Shown here: piece by piece, positions 1 to 5,002 of the stretch | Layout of the letters: the number at the start of each line of letters is the position of its first letter | Position numbering within the stretch: position 1 is the first letter of the stretch | NCBI GenBank assembly: GCA_015661965.1 | Contig: DQVA01000206.1 | Location: forward strand, 1-6,352 | DNA: 6,352 bases | Direction: 5' to 3' | Origin: Candidatus Bipolaricaulota bacterium | Lineage (GTDB): Bacteria > Bipolaricaulota > Bipolaricaulia > Bipolaricaulales > Bipolaricaulaceae | Position numbers and translations under genes: made by a program | The notes under the pieces: model-generated | Database searches by the model: none | Told to the model about the DNA's origin: nothing | Seen by the model: only the letters and a program-made list of their open reading frames with translations

Positions 1-32
1 ACATCCCCCAGCAGCGGCACGGTGATGTCCAA
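1..32 (-). CDS. N-terminal fragment of an unrecognised protein (partial, runs off the left edge)
   Basis: Reading leftward, a TTG codon at 32-30 opens a frame encoding MDITVPLLGDV up to the edge of the window. It is preceded at 44-37 by AAAGGAGG, a near-perfect Shine-Dalgarno sequence, with four bases between it and TTG. The NYN nuclease gene on the same strand ends at 76, leaving 43 bases between the two genes, so they are probably co-transcribed. Eleven residues are too few to assign a family. A GTG at 20-18 in the same frame is an alternative start but sits too far from the ribosome binding site. The call rests on the ribosome binding site and on position, not on homology. Confidence 0.45.
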   Translation of the reverse strand, partial: MDITVPLLGD

Positions 33-36
33 CGCT

Positions 37-44
37 CCTCCTTT
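37..44 (-). promoter_or_regulatory. Ribosome binding site for the leftmost partial gene
   Basis: The minus strand reads AAAGGAGG here, matching the anti-Shine-Dalgarno end of 16S rRNA. Four bases separate it from the TTG at 32-30, which makes TTG the most likely start despite being a rare start codon. Confidence 0.5.
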
Positions 45-75
45 CGGGCGGTCCCCGCCGCCGGCTCGACGTCCG

Positions 76-606
76 TTATTCCGGGGAGGGAGCCGACTCC
101 TCGTGGTAGCGAGGGATCACCACCCCGGCCAGGGAATCCAGGTTGGAGTAACTGTCCGAGGCCCGGATCAGCTCCACCGAAGTAGAGCCCCGCCCCGGGC
201 CCAGCACGGTGATCCTCACCCCATGGCGGCTGAGGAAATCCACCAGCGGCACGAAATCGGAGTCGCCGGTGACGATAACCATCTCCCCTACTACCTGGGC
301 TAGGTTCACCGCCTCCAGCACCAGCTCCACGTCCATGTTGGCCTTCATCCCCCCGTCGGGGTGTTCCCGCACCGGCTTGGTGATCACCCGGAACCCCATG
401 AACGACAGGGCATCGATCAGGCGCATGCGGCGGTCGTCCTCCCGCTTGTAGGGGACGAACGCCAGGAACTTGACCTCCCGGTCCTCGTACCCCAACTGGG
501 CCTTGAGGTGTTCTTTCAGGGCGTCGTAGCGCACCTCCATGCCCTGACGCTCGAAGGTCTCCTGTAGGTTTTGCACGTCCACCAAAACTGCCGCTTTGAC
601 TTGCAT
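76..606 (-). CDS. NYN-domain (LabA/DUF88-like, PIN-fold) protein, putative RNase
   Basis: The 176-residue protein is essentially one NYN domain, a PIN-like nuclease fold thought to cut RNA with metal ions held by acidic residues. Visible hallmarks are VLVDVQN at residues 7-13 (D10 and N13), an acidic helix around KANMDVELVLEA with D92, and VTGDSDFVPLV near 112-122 (D115 and D117). GDSDF followed by a beta strand (VRITVLGPG, 130-138) is typical of LabA-like members. The length suits a single-domain protein; the last 15 or so residues look disordered. The ATG at 606 is chosen because GGAGG lies seven bases upstream (618-614) and the domain begins at once after it; an in-frame extension to 729 is possible but has no family-like sequence. 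The RNA target is unknown. It is followed closely by the partial gene at 1-32. Family assignment is firm; nuclease activity is inferred from the family. Confidence 0.85.
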   Translation of the reverse strand: MQVKAAVLVDVQNLQETFERQGMEVRYDALKEHLKAQLGYEDREVKFLAFVPYKREDDRRMRLIDALSFMGFRVITKPVREHPDGGMKANMDVELVLEAVNLAQVVGEMVIVTGDSDFVPLVDFLSRHGVRITVLGPGRGSTSVELIRASDSYSNLDSLAGVVIPRYHEESAPSPE

Positions 607-613
607 TTCGCTG

Positions 614-618
614 CCTCC
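614..618 (-). promoter_or_regulatory. Ribosome binding site fixing the NYN gene start
   Basis: GGAGG on the minus strand, seven bases from the ATG at 606-604. It selects this ATG over the longer in-frame start at 729. Confidence 0.7.
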
Positions 619-640
619 GCTTAGTGAGTTGTTGGGATTT

Positions 641-664
641 ACCAGGATCCGTGAGGATCCAGGT
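641..664 (+). repeat. Inverted repeat: twin GGATCC hairpin with GNRA-type loop
   Basis: GGATCC at 645-650 and GGATCC at 655-660 flank GTGA. Because GGATCC is its own reverse complement, the pair folds as a six-base-pair stem. ACC (641-643) and GGT (662-664) extend it beyond an A-A mismatch. Read as plus-strand RNA, the loop GUGA is a GNRA tetraloop; on the minus strand it is UCAC, which is not a special loop. It lies 34 bases upstream of the NYN start codon. Confidence 0.6.
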
Positions 665-791
665 AGGAATACCCGCCACTTCATTCTTCTCGGCCGACGA
701 TCCCTGCACCGGCTCCCGACTTCACGCATGGGCTAAACTGGTCCCAGGGGCTGTAGCCGGTCCCCCGCAGCAAAACCCGGCAACCAGTGCA

Positions 792-816
792 CCCGGTTCT
801 CCGGAACCGGGATTTT
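792..816 (+). terminator. Intrinsic-terminator-like hairpin with cUNCGg loop, plus-strand sense
   Basis: CCCGGTTC (792-799) and GAACCGGG (804-811) form a perfect eight-base-pair stem around TCCG, and ATTTTATC follows directly. In plus-strand RNA this is a C(UCCG)G tetraloop stem with a short U tract, the layout of a Rho-independent terminator. No plus-strand gene lies upstream within the window, so it would end either an unannotated small RNA or stray rightward transcription. In the minus-strand sense the stem lies 66 bases past the phosphoesterase stop but has no U tract after it. Confidence 0.4.
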
Positions 817-820
817 ATCA

Positions 821-838
821 GGGGAGGAATCCCTCCCC
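821..838. repeat. Inverted repeat, seven-base-pair GC-rich hairpin
   Basis: GGGGAGG (821-827) and CCTCCCC (832-838) pair perfectly around a four-base loop. It lies 40 bases past the phosphoesterase stop, and also about where transcription from the candidate promoter at 873-845 would begin. It could stabilise the 3' end of the phosphoesterase mRNA, or the 5' end of a NYN mRNA. There is no U tract in either direction good enough to call it a terminator alone. Confidence 0.5.
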
Positions 839-844
839 CTTAGC

Positions 845-873
845 TTTATACCCTAGAGTTCCGGCCCCCGCAA
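845..873 (-). promoter_or_regulatory. Candidate sigma70-type promoter for the NYN gene
   Basis: On the minus strand TTGCGG (873-868) and TATAAA (850-845) are separated by exactly 17 bases. The -10 box matches the consensus at five of six positions and the -35 box at three. TATAAA stands out in this GC-rich DNA. Transcription would start near 838, at the foot of the 821-838 hairpin. This is a consensus match only. Confidence 0.35.
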
Positions 874-877
874 AGCT

Positions 878-1669
878 TCAGCGCAGGAGGAAGGCCAGCG
901 CCACCAGCGCCGGAAGGAGGAAAGAGGGGAGTGGGGCCAATTGGGACGAGCGCACCAACCGATAGGAGAACCCGGTCTCGGACAAGGTGACCAAGCCCAC
1001 CGCCCCGGCCCGGTGCCCTGCCTCCACGATGGGCACATCGCCCATCCAGACGGGCTCGGAGAGCCACAGGTGATCATGCCCCAGGATGAACAGGTCACAC
1101 TCCGGGAAGGCGCGGGCGATCCTGCGGGCCCGCTCAAGATGCATGTGTCCCAAGAAGATGAGGAGGTCATGGGGCGGGGCATGGGAGAGGATTTCCCTCG
1201 CGACGGGGCGGGGATCGAGCATCCTGAGGCCCGGCCACAGGGACCAGGGGTACTCCTCCCACAGGAAGCCCAGGATCAGCACCCGCAGGCCGTTCACCTC
1301 GAGGAGCAGGTATTCCTCGGTGGGGAGGTCCCCGGCCAGGTTGGTGGCCAGCACCGGGAACGGGGCGGCGGCGATCACCTCCCGCAGGGCCGGGCCCAGG
1401 TACAGCTCATGGTTTCCCAGCACCATGGCGGCATAGCCCAGCTCCCCCATCGCCCGGGCCATCTCCACGGCTTGGGGGAGCCCGGTGAGCCGGTACAGAT
1501 CCTCCCAGGTGTCACCGGCATCCAGCACCAAGTCCGCCTGGGACAGGATCGGGGCGATCCCCGCAAGGCGGGCCCGGGCCGCGTGCAGGTCGCCCGTGAA
1601 GGCCACGGTGAGCTCCCATGCCCCGGCTGGGAAGGCCAGGATCAAAAGGAGAGCGAAAGCCCGAACCAC
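878..1669 (-). CDS. Exported calcineurin-like metallophosphoesterase (5'-nucleotidase type)
   Basis: This 263-residue protein carries the full metal-binding set of the calcineurin-like phosphoesterase fold: GDLH at 26-29, DAGD at 50-53, GNHE at 85-88, GHMH at 174-177 and GHDH at 197-200. The order and spacing resemble the catalytic domain of UshA/5'-nucleotidase enzymes, which remove phosphate from nucleotides in the periplasm; the substrate here is unknown, and the UshA C-terminal substrate domain is absent. Residues 1-17 look like a signal peptide (VR, then a hydrophobic run to AGA). Residues 249-262 are a second hydrophobic stretch ending in Arg, a possible C-terminal membrane anchor. The start is GTG; AAAGGGGGTGA at 1689-1679 is a good Shine-Dalgarno match, though about 12 bases away. 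The start lies inside the end of the upstream gene (28-base overlap), suggesting coupled translation. Fold and export are well supported; the exact activity is not. Confidence 0.85.
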   Translation of the reverse strand: MVRAFALLLILAFPAGAWELTVAFTGDLHAARARLAGIAPILSQADLVLDAGDTWEDLYRLTGLPQAVEMARAMGELGYAAMVLGNHELYLGPALREVIAAAPFPVLATNLAGDLPTEEYLLLEVNGLRVLILGFLWEEYPWSLWPGLRMLDPRPVAREILSHAPPHDLLIFLGHMHLERARRIARAFPECDLFILGHDHLWLSEPVWMGDVPIVEAGHRAGAVGLVTLSETGFSYRLVRSSQLAPLPSFLLPALVALAFLLR

Positions 1670-2085
1670 CAGGAGAGGTCACCCCCTTTGATCAGGAAGG
1701 TCGCCCAGGCGGGATGGGACCGGAACCGCCAGCCGCAGAAGAGCTCGCTTCCCAAGCTCCCATAGACCGAGAGCCAGGGGGCGGGGGTGAGCTCCCAGGC
1801 CAAGTTGACCCCGGCTGGATCGCGGGCCAGGGCGAGCAGGGCGTAGGCCGGGGCCCGGCCCAGAACGAGTCGGGGCGGCGGTAGGTCCAACCACAGGAAC
1901 CAAGGGCCTGTAAGAAGCCTGAGGCGGGCCTTGGGCACCGCCAGGCCTGGGGTCAAGAAAACCTGCAGTCGGTTCAAGGAGAGGAGGATCCAGGGCTGTG
2001 GCCCCAAGGCCAGCTCCCCAACCCCGGCCATGGCCGCCGGCAGGTCCCCCAGCCCCCACAGCAATACCGCTAGCTCCATGCGCAT
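1642..2085 (-). CDS. Hypothetical beta-strand-rich protein with outer-membrane-like C-terminus
   Basis: I do not recognise this family. The frame gives about 147 residues, rich in Leu, Trp and Pro, with few charges. It is built from successive short stretches of alternating hydrophobic and small residues separated by turns (for example RLQVFLTPG, WFLWLDLPPP, NLAWELTPAPW, WATFLIKGG). It ends in LSWWFGLSLSF: a C-terminal Phe after an alternating strand is the usual sorting signal of outer-membrane beta-barrels. No clean signal peptide is seen, which weighs against export unless the true start is elsewhere. ATG at 2085 and ATG at 2079 are both possible; neither has a clear ribosome binding site, and a GTG at 2124 would overlap the divergent tilS leader. 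It overlaps the phosphoesterase by 28 bases, so the two are probably one transcript. It may be a small barrel, a fragment of one, or a soluble beta protein. Confidence 0.55.
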   Translation of the reverse strand: MRMELAVLLWGLGDLPAAMAGVGELALGPQPWILLSLNRLQVFLTPGLAVPKARLRLLTGPWFLWLDLPPPRLVLGRAPAYALLALARDPAGVNLAWELTPAPWLSVYGSLGSELFCGWRFRSHPAWATFLIKGGDLSWWFGLSLSF

Positions 2086-2131
2086 AGGATACCAGCGGGG
2101 CCGCTGGCAGTGCCAGCCGTTCACCCGGAAA
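2086..2131. promoter_or_regulatory. Divergent junction with two overlapping palindromes (possible operator or leader switch)
   Basis: The 46 bases between the two outward-facing genes contain CCAGCGG (2092-2098) paired with CCGCTGG (2101-2107) around GG, and GCTGGCA (2103-2109) paired with TGCCAGC (2111-2117) around G. Both are perfect seven-base-pair arms, and they share bases 2103-2107, so as RNA only one stem could form at a time. As DNA they give three alternating CCAGC/GCTGG half-sites. Any tilS or leftward promoter has to lie in or beside this spot, so a regulator binding site is plausible. No strong -10/-35 pair is visible for either direction. Confidence 0.45.
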
Positions 2132-3502
2132 ATGACCCGGATGCTGGAAAAAGTGCGGGAAGCGATCGAGCGCCGGCAGCTCCTCCTCGGAGGGGAGCAT
2201 GTGCTGGTGGCCGTGTCCGGGGGGGCGGACTCCCTAGCCCTCCTCTATGCCCTGTACTGGCTGCGCAAGGAACACGCCCTGAAGCTCACCATCGCCCACC
2301 TGGACCACGGCATTCGGGCCGATACCGGCGAGGATCTGAAGGTGGTGCGGCGGGCGGCGGAGGACCTGGGGCTGCCGCTGGTCTACGAGAAACAAGACGT
2401 GCCCGCCCTGGCCAGAGGGAGGAAGTTGAACCTGGAGGAGGCCGCCCGGATCGTACGCCAAGAATTCCTCGAGCGGGCAGCGGGGGAAGTGGGAGCCGCG
2501 AAGATCGCCCTCGGGCATACCCGCACCGACCTCGCCGAGACGGTGCTCCTCCACCTCCTGCGGGGGACAGGCCCCGGTGGGCTGCGGGGCCTGCTGTGGG
2601 AGTCGCCGCCCTACATCCGGCCGCTTCTTTCCTGCTCCCGAGGGGAGACCAGGGCCTTCTGTCGCGAGCACGCCATCCCCTTTCACGACGACCCCACCAA
2701 CCAGGACACCCGCTACCTGAGAAACGCGATCCGGCTGGAGCTCCTGCCCCTACTTTCCCGCTACAACCCGCGGGCGGAGGAGGCGCTGGCCCGGGCGGCG
2801 GAACTGTGGGCCGAGGCGGAGGAGGCCTTAAACTGGGCCGCCAGGCGGGCCTTGGAGGAGCTCGAGGCCGAGGACGGCCTCGACCTTGTGGGGCTGCGGG
2901 GCTTGCCCCCTGGGGTGCAGGCCCTGGCGGTGCGGGCTTTTTTAGCCGAGAAGCTGGGCGGCACCCGGCGTCTGGAGCGCGTCCATATCGAGGAAATCCT
3001 GCGGCTGGTGGGGGCCGAAAAGACCGGCGAGGTAGCCCTACCCGGCGGGATCCCGGCCCGCGTCTCCCGAAACAGGCTGATCGTGGGGAGGGCCCCGGCC
3101 CGAAAGACAGTGCCCATTCCGCCACGGGAGCTCCCCATCCCCGGGGAATTGGAATTGCCGGAGCTCGGCTGGCGGCTGCAGGTCGTGCTCATCCCCCGCC
3201 CGGAATCCCTAGTCCCCCCCTCCCCGTTCGTGGCCTACCTGGACCCGGCGAAGCTGCGGCCCCCACTTTTCGTGCGCACCCGGCGGCCCGGCGACCGGCT
3301 GCGTCCCCTGGGGATGGCTGGGGAGAAGAAGGTGAAGGCCTTGCTCATGGAGGCCAAGGTGCCCCGTGAGGAGCGGGATACGTGGCCGCTTGTCTGCGAT
3401 GGGGCCGGGATCGTGTGGGTGGTGGGCATCCGCATCGCGGACGAGTATAAAGTGGGACCGGAGACGAGACAGGTGCTCAAGTTGGAGGCGGAGCGGCTAT
3501 GA
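2132..3502 (+). CDS. tilS: tRNA(Ile)-lysidine synthetase
   Basis: TilS uses ATP to attach lysine to cytidine 34 of the CAU-anticodon tRNA-Ile, making lysidine so the tRNA reads AUA as isoleucine; it acts in the cytosol and is essential in most bacteria. The 456-residue protein shows the N-terminal PP-loop ATPase with SGGADS at 29-34, HLDHGIR near 56-62, GHTRTDLAETVL at 128-139, and the TilS signature DPTNQDTRYLRNAIR at 187-201. A middle helical domain follows, then the C-terminal TilS domain with RTRRPGDRLRPLG at 382-394 and ADEYKVG near 436-442. Length fits full-size TilS. In the third motif the usual DDQ reads TDL. The start is ATG 2132 or ATG 2141; both lack a strong Shine-Dalgarno, and the second gives a typical TilS N-terminus (MLEKVREAIE). 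The stop overlaps the rseP start. The assignment is firm. Confidence 0.95.
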   Translation: MTRMLEKVREAIERRQLLLGGEHVLVAVSGGADSLALLYALYWLRKEHALKLTIAHLDHGIRADTGEDLKVVRRAAEDLGLPLVYEKQDVPALARGRKLNLEEAARIVRQEFLERAAGEVGAAKIALGHTRTDLAETVLLHLLRGTGPGGLRGLLWESPPYIRPLLSCSRGETRAFCREHAIPFHDDPTNQDTRYLRNAIRLELLPLLSRYNPRAEEALARAAELWAEAEEALNWAARRALEELEAEDGLDLVGLRGLPPGVQALAVRAFLAEKLGGTRRLERVHIEEILRLVGAEKTGEVALPGGIPARVSRNRLIVGRAPARKTVPIPPRELPIPGELELPELGWRLQVVLIPRPESLVPPSPFVAYLDPAKLRPPLFVRTRRPGDRLRPLGMAGEKKVKALLMEAKVPREERDTWPLVCDGAGIVWVVGIRIADEYKVGPETRQVLKLEAERL

Positions 3503-4770
3503 CGTGGCTGTTGCTTCTTGCCGTCATCCTGGTGCTGGTTGCCGCCCACGAGGGGGGGCATTTCCTGGCGGCCAAGCTGTTGGGGGTGGCGGTGGAGGAG
3601 TTCGCCATTGGGTTCGGCCCGGTCCTGTTTTCCCGCAAGCGGGGGGAGACGCGCTATTCCCTGAGGGCGTTCCCCATCGGGGGGTTCGTGCGCCTGGCCG
3701 GGGAAGAGGGTGGCACAAGCGAGGTGCCTTTTGAGCGCACTTACTACGGGCGGCCGGCCTGGGTGAGGTTCATGGTTTCCCTGGCCGGCCCGGTGGCCAA
3801 CATCGTCTTGGCCGGGCTGATTGTGGTGGGGGCGATCTCGGGATTTGGCCTCCCCCACTTGCAGGTGGCCGGGGTCATCCCCGGGGAGCCGGCCGCCGGG
3901 GCCCTGGAGGTGGGCGATGTGGTGCTGGAGGTGGGAGGGCGGGAGGTGTGGCTGAGGGATGAGGTGGGACCGGCCATCCAGGCCGCCGCCCCGGGGCCGG
4001 TTCGGTTCCTGCTCCTGCGGCGCGGGGCGGAGCTTGAGCTCTCCATCACCCCCCGTTGGGATCCGGATGGGGAACGGTATCTCGTGGGGGCCTACTTCTC
4101 CTCTCGGGTATACCTGACCAGGCTGGAGGACCTGGAGCCGGGCTCGCCGTTGTCCGCCGCCGGGCTGCGGGCCGGGGACGAGATCGTAGGCGCCTGTGGC
4201 CAAAGCGTCTCTTCCCTGGCCGAGCTCTACGGGGAACTGGAAGCCGGCTGTCGGGAGCTCACCGTCCGCCGGGGGGAAGGGATACTGCAAGCGGCCCTCC
4301 CAGAACTCCGCCCGGATGAGCTCCTCGCCGGGGCCGAGTTCGACTACCTGCCGGAGGTGGTGGCGCGGCCTTCCCTGCCCACGGCGGTGGAGCTTGGGAT
4401 AAAGCAAATTTCCCAATTCTTCCTTGCCCTGGGGCAGGTGATCAGGGGCTTGCTCACCGGGGCGATCCCGGCCGGGCAAGCGGTGGCCGGGCCGGTGGGG
4501 ATGGCAGGGCTATTCTCCCAGGGGCTTCAGGTGGGGGGGCTGGCCACCCTGCTTTTGATCGCCTTCATCAGCCTTAACTTAGCTGCGTTCAACCTGCTCC
4601 CGTTCCCGGCGTTGGATGGGGCGCGGATGGCGTTCGCCCTGTTTGAGATGACCACCCGCAGGAAGGTATCGCCCAAGGTGGAGGCGGCGATCCACGCCCT
4701 GGGGTTCATGCTCCTGTTGGCGCTGATGCTGCTCATCACCTGGCGGGACATCCTGCGCCTGTTCGGCTGA
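3499..4770 (+). CDS. rseP: RIP zinc metalloprotease, site-2 protease family, two PDZ domains
   Basis: This 423-residue inner-membrane protease cuts substrates inside the membrane, classically anti-sigma factor stubs such as RseA, releasing an envelope-stress sigma factor; it can also clear signal-peptide remnants. The zinc motif HEGGH is at 17-21 in the first membrane helix, and the third ligand lies in FPALDG at 369-374 (D373). Hydrophobic segments lie near 3-28, 93-115, 345-368 and 396-415. Two PDZ domains sit between them, about 119-185 (GVIPGEPAAGALEVGD) and 205-265 (LEPGSPLSAAGLRAGD), as in E. coli RseP. AGPVGMAG at 330-337 matches the conserved loop before the third helix. The ATG shares ATGA with the tilS stop, implying coupled translation. 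The usual rseP neighbours (dxr, cdsA, bamA) are absent here, and no anti-sigma factor is visible, so the substrate is unknown. The assignment is firm. Confidence 0.95.
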   Translation: MTWLLLLAVILVLVAAHEGGHFLAAKLLGVAVEEFAIGFGPVLFSRKRGETRYSLRAFPIGGFVRLAGEEGGTSEVPFERTYYGRPAWVRFMVSLAGPVANIVLAGLIVVGAISGFGLPHLQVAGVIPGEPAAGALEVGDVVLEVGGREVWLRDEVGPAIQAAAPGPVRFLLLRRGAELELSITPRWDPDGERYLVGAYFSSRVYLTRLEDLEPGSPLSAAGLRAGDEIVGACGQSVSSLAELYGELEAGCRELTVRRGEGILQAALPELRPDELLAGAEFDYLPEVVARPSLPTAVELGIKQISQFFLALGQVIRGLLTGAIPAGQAVAGPVGMAGLFSQGLQVGGLATLLLIAFISLNLAAFNLLPFPALDGARMAFALFEMTTRRKVSPKVEAAIHALGFMLLLALMLLITWRDILRLFG

Positions 4771-4900
4771 GGCCATGCGCCCGCTGCGAGCCGCCGGGCT
4801 GAGCTGCAACAGCCAGCAAGTCAGACAGGGGCATGCTGGGGGCTTTCCCTGGAACCATGAAGACAAGAACGACCCTCCTGAGCTTGGGTCATGAGATGGG

Positions 4901-4937
4901 ACATCCCCTGCCGCCAACTCGACCACAGGGGTGATGT
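4901..4937. repeat. Interrupted inverted repeat upstream of hsdM
   Basis: ACATCCCCTG at 4901-4910 pairs with CAGGGG (4926-4931) and ATGT (4934-4937), with a two-base bulge (TG, 4932-4933) in the right arm: ten base pairs around a 15-base loop. A run of five A follows, so it is not a plus-strand terminator. It could be a regulator site for the restriction-modification genes or the trace of an insertion; nothing decides between these. Confidence 0.4.
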
Positions 4938-4962
4938 AAAAACCACCTCGGGGCCTTTCGGC

Positions 4963-4991
4963 TAGTCGAGGAGGCCGGCGCGACCTAAAAT
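4963..4991 (+). promoter_or_regulatory. Candidate promoter for hsdM, giving a very short leader
   Basis: TAAAAT at 4986-4991 matches the -10 consensus at five of six positions; TAGTCG at 4963-4968, 17 bases upstream, matches the -35 at only three. Transcription would start near 4998, about five bases before the ATG at 5003, where no ribosome binding site is seen. That implies a nearly leaderless mRNA, or use of the TTG at 5021 after GGGGAA. Confidence 0.3.
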
Positions 4992-5002
4992 GATATTTGA
5001 CC

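Larger units (their letters stand above)
607..877. other. Structured intergenic region between the phosphoesterase and the NYN gene
   Basis: These 271 bases lie between two leftward genes and contain no convincing gene. They hold three strong hairpins (641-664, 792-811, 821-838) and a minus-strand promoter-like pair (873-845). If that promoter is used, the NYN mRNA would have a leader of about 230 nucleotides. In the plus-strand sense the first two hairpins have loops of stable tetraloop classes (GUGA, a GNRA loop; C-UCCG-G, a UNCG loop), and the second is followed by ATTTTAT, so a plus-strand small RNA is also possible. I matched it to no known riboswitch or RNA family. Confidence 0.5.
4771..5002. 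other. Gene-free spacer between rseP and hsdM
   Basis: No supported gene lies in these 232 bases, which look less GC-rich than the flanking genes. They contain several small inverted repeats: GCCCG/CGGGC (4779-4783, 4795-4799), GACCC/GGGTC (4871-4875, 4886-4890), a longer one at 4901-4937, and CCTCG/CGAGG (4946-4950, 4967-4971). None is followed by a T run on the plus strand, so I see no clear rseP terminator. A candidate hsdM promoter lies at 4963-4991. The stretch may be the border where a restriction-modification module joined the core genome. Confidence 0.5.

Noticed and set aside
671..680. CCCGCCACT on the plus strand, resembling part of a cobalamin riboswitch
   Set aside because: The partner elements (GGUG and GGGAA blocks) are not on the same strand in the right order.
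759..768. GCGGGGGACC on the minus strand, as in the ydaO/c-di-AMP riboswitch, within the possible NYN leader
   Set aside because: The required CCCGUCAGCUAACCUCG block and the GGGGUGAAUC element are not found at any sensible distance.
776..785. CCCGGCAACC on the plus strand, as in the core of the SAM-I riboswitch, near a terminator-like hairpin
   Set aside because: The other conserved S-box parts (the AGAG bulge, the paired GGCCC strand and the GGUGC-AAUUCC block) are missing, and no plus-strand gene follows.
941..1765. Long plus-strand open frame opposite the phosphoesterase
   Set aside because: The minus-strand frame has all five metallophosphoesterase motifs; this one is a high-GC shadow rich in Gly, Pro, Gln and His.
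2085..2093. TAGGAT (plus) and TATCCT (minus) as -10 boxes in the divergent junction
   Set aside because: Each matches the consensus at only four positions, and no -35 box lies at the right spacing for the plus-strand reading.
2110..3369. Long open frame in another frame across tilS
   Set aside because: Low-complexity Gly/Pro/Arg/Ala product, fully overlapped by an unambiguous TilS.
3235..4479. Long minus-strand frame opposite tilS and rseP
   Set aside because: No recognisable domain, and the opposite strand encodes well-conserved proteins across its whole length.
4779..4799. GCCCG/CGGGC hairpin just after the rseP stop as a terminator
   Set aside because: Only five base pairs with an 11-base loop, and no T run follows.
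4857..4934. Small plus-strand frame MKTRTTLLSLGHEMGH... of 25 codons between rseP and hsdM
   Set aside because: No ribosome binding site, very short and no recognisable feature.
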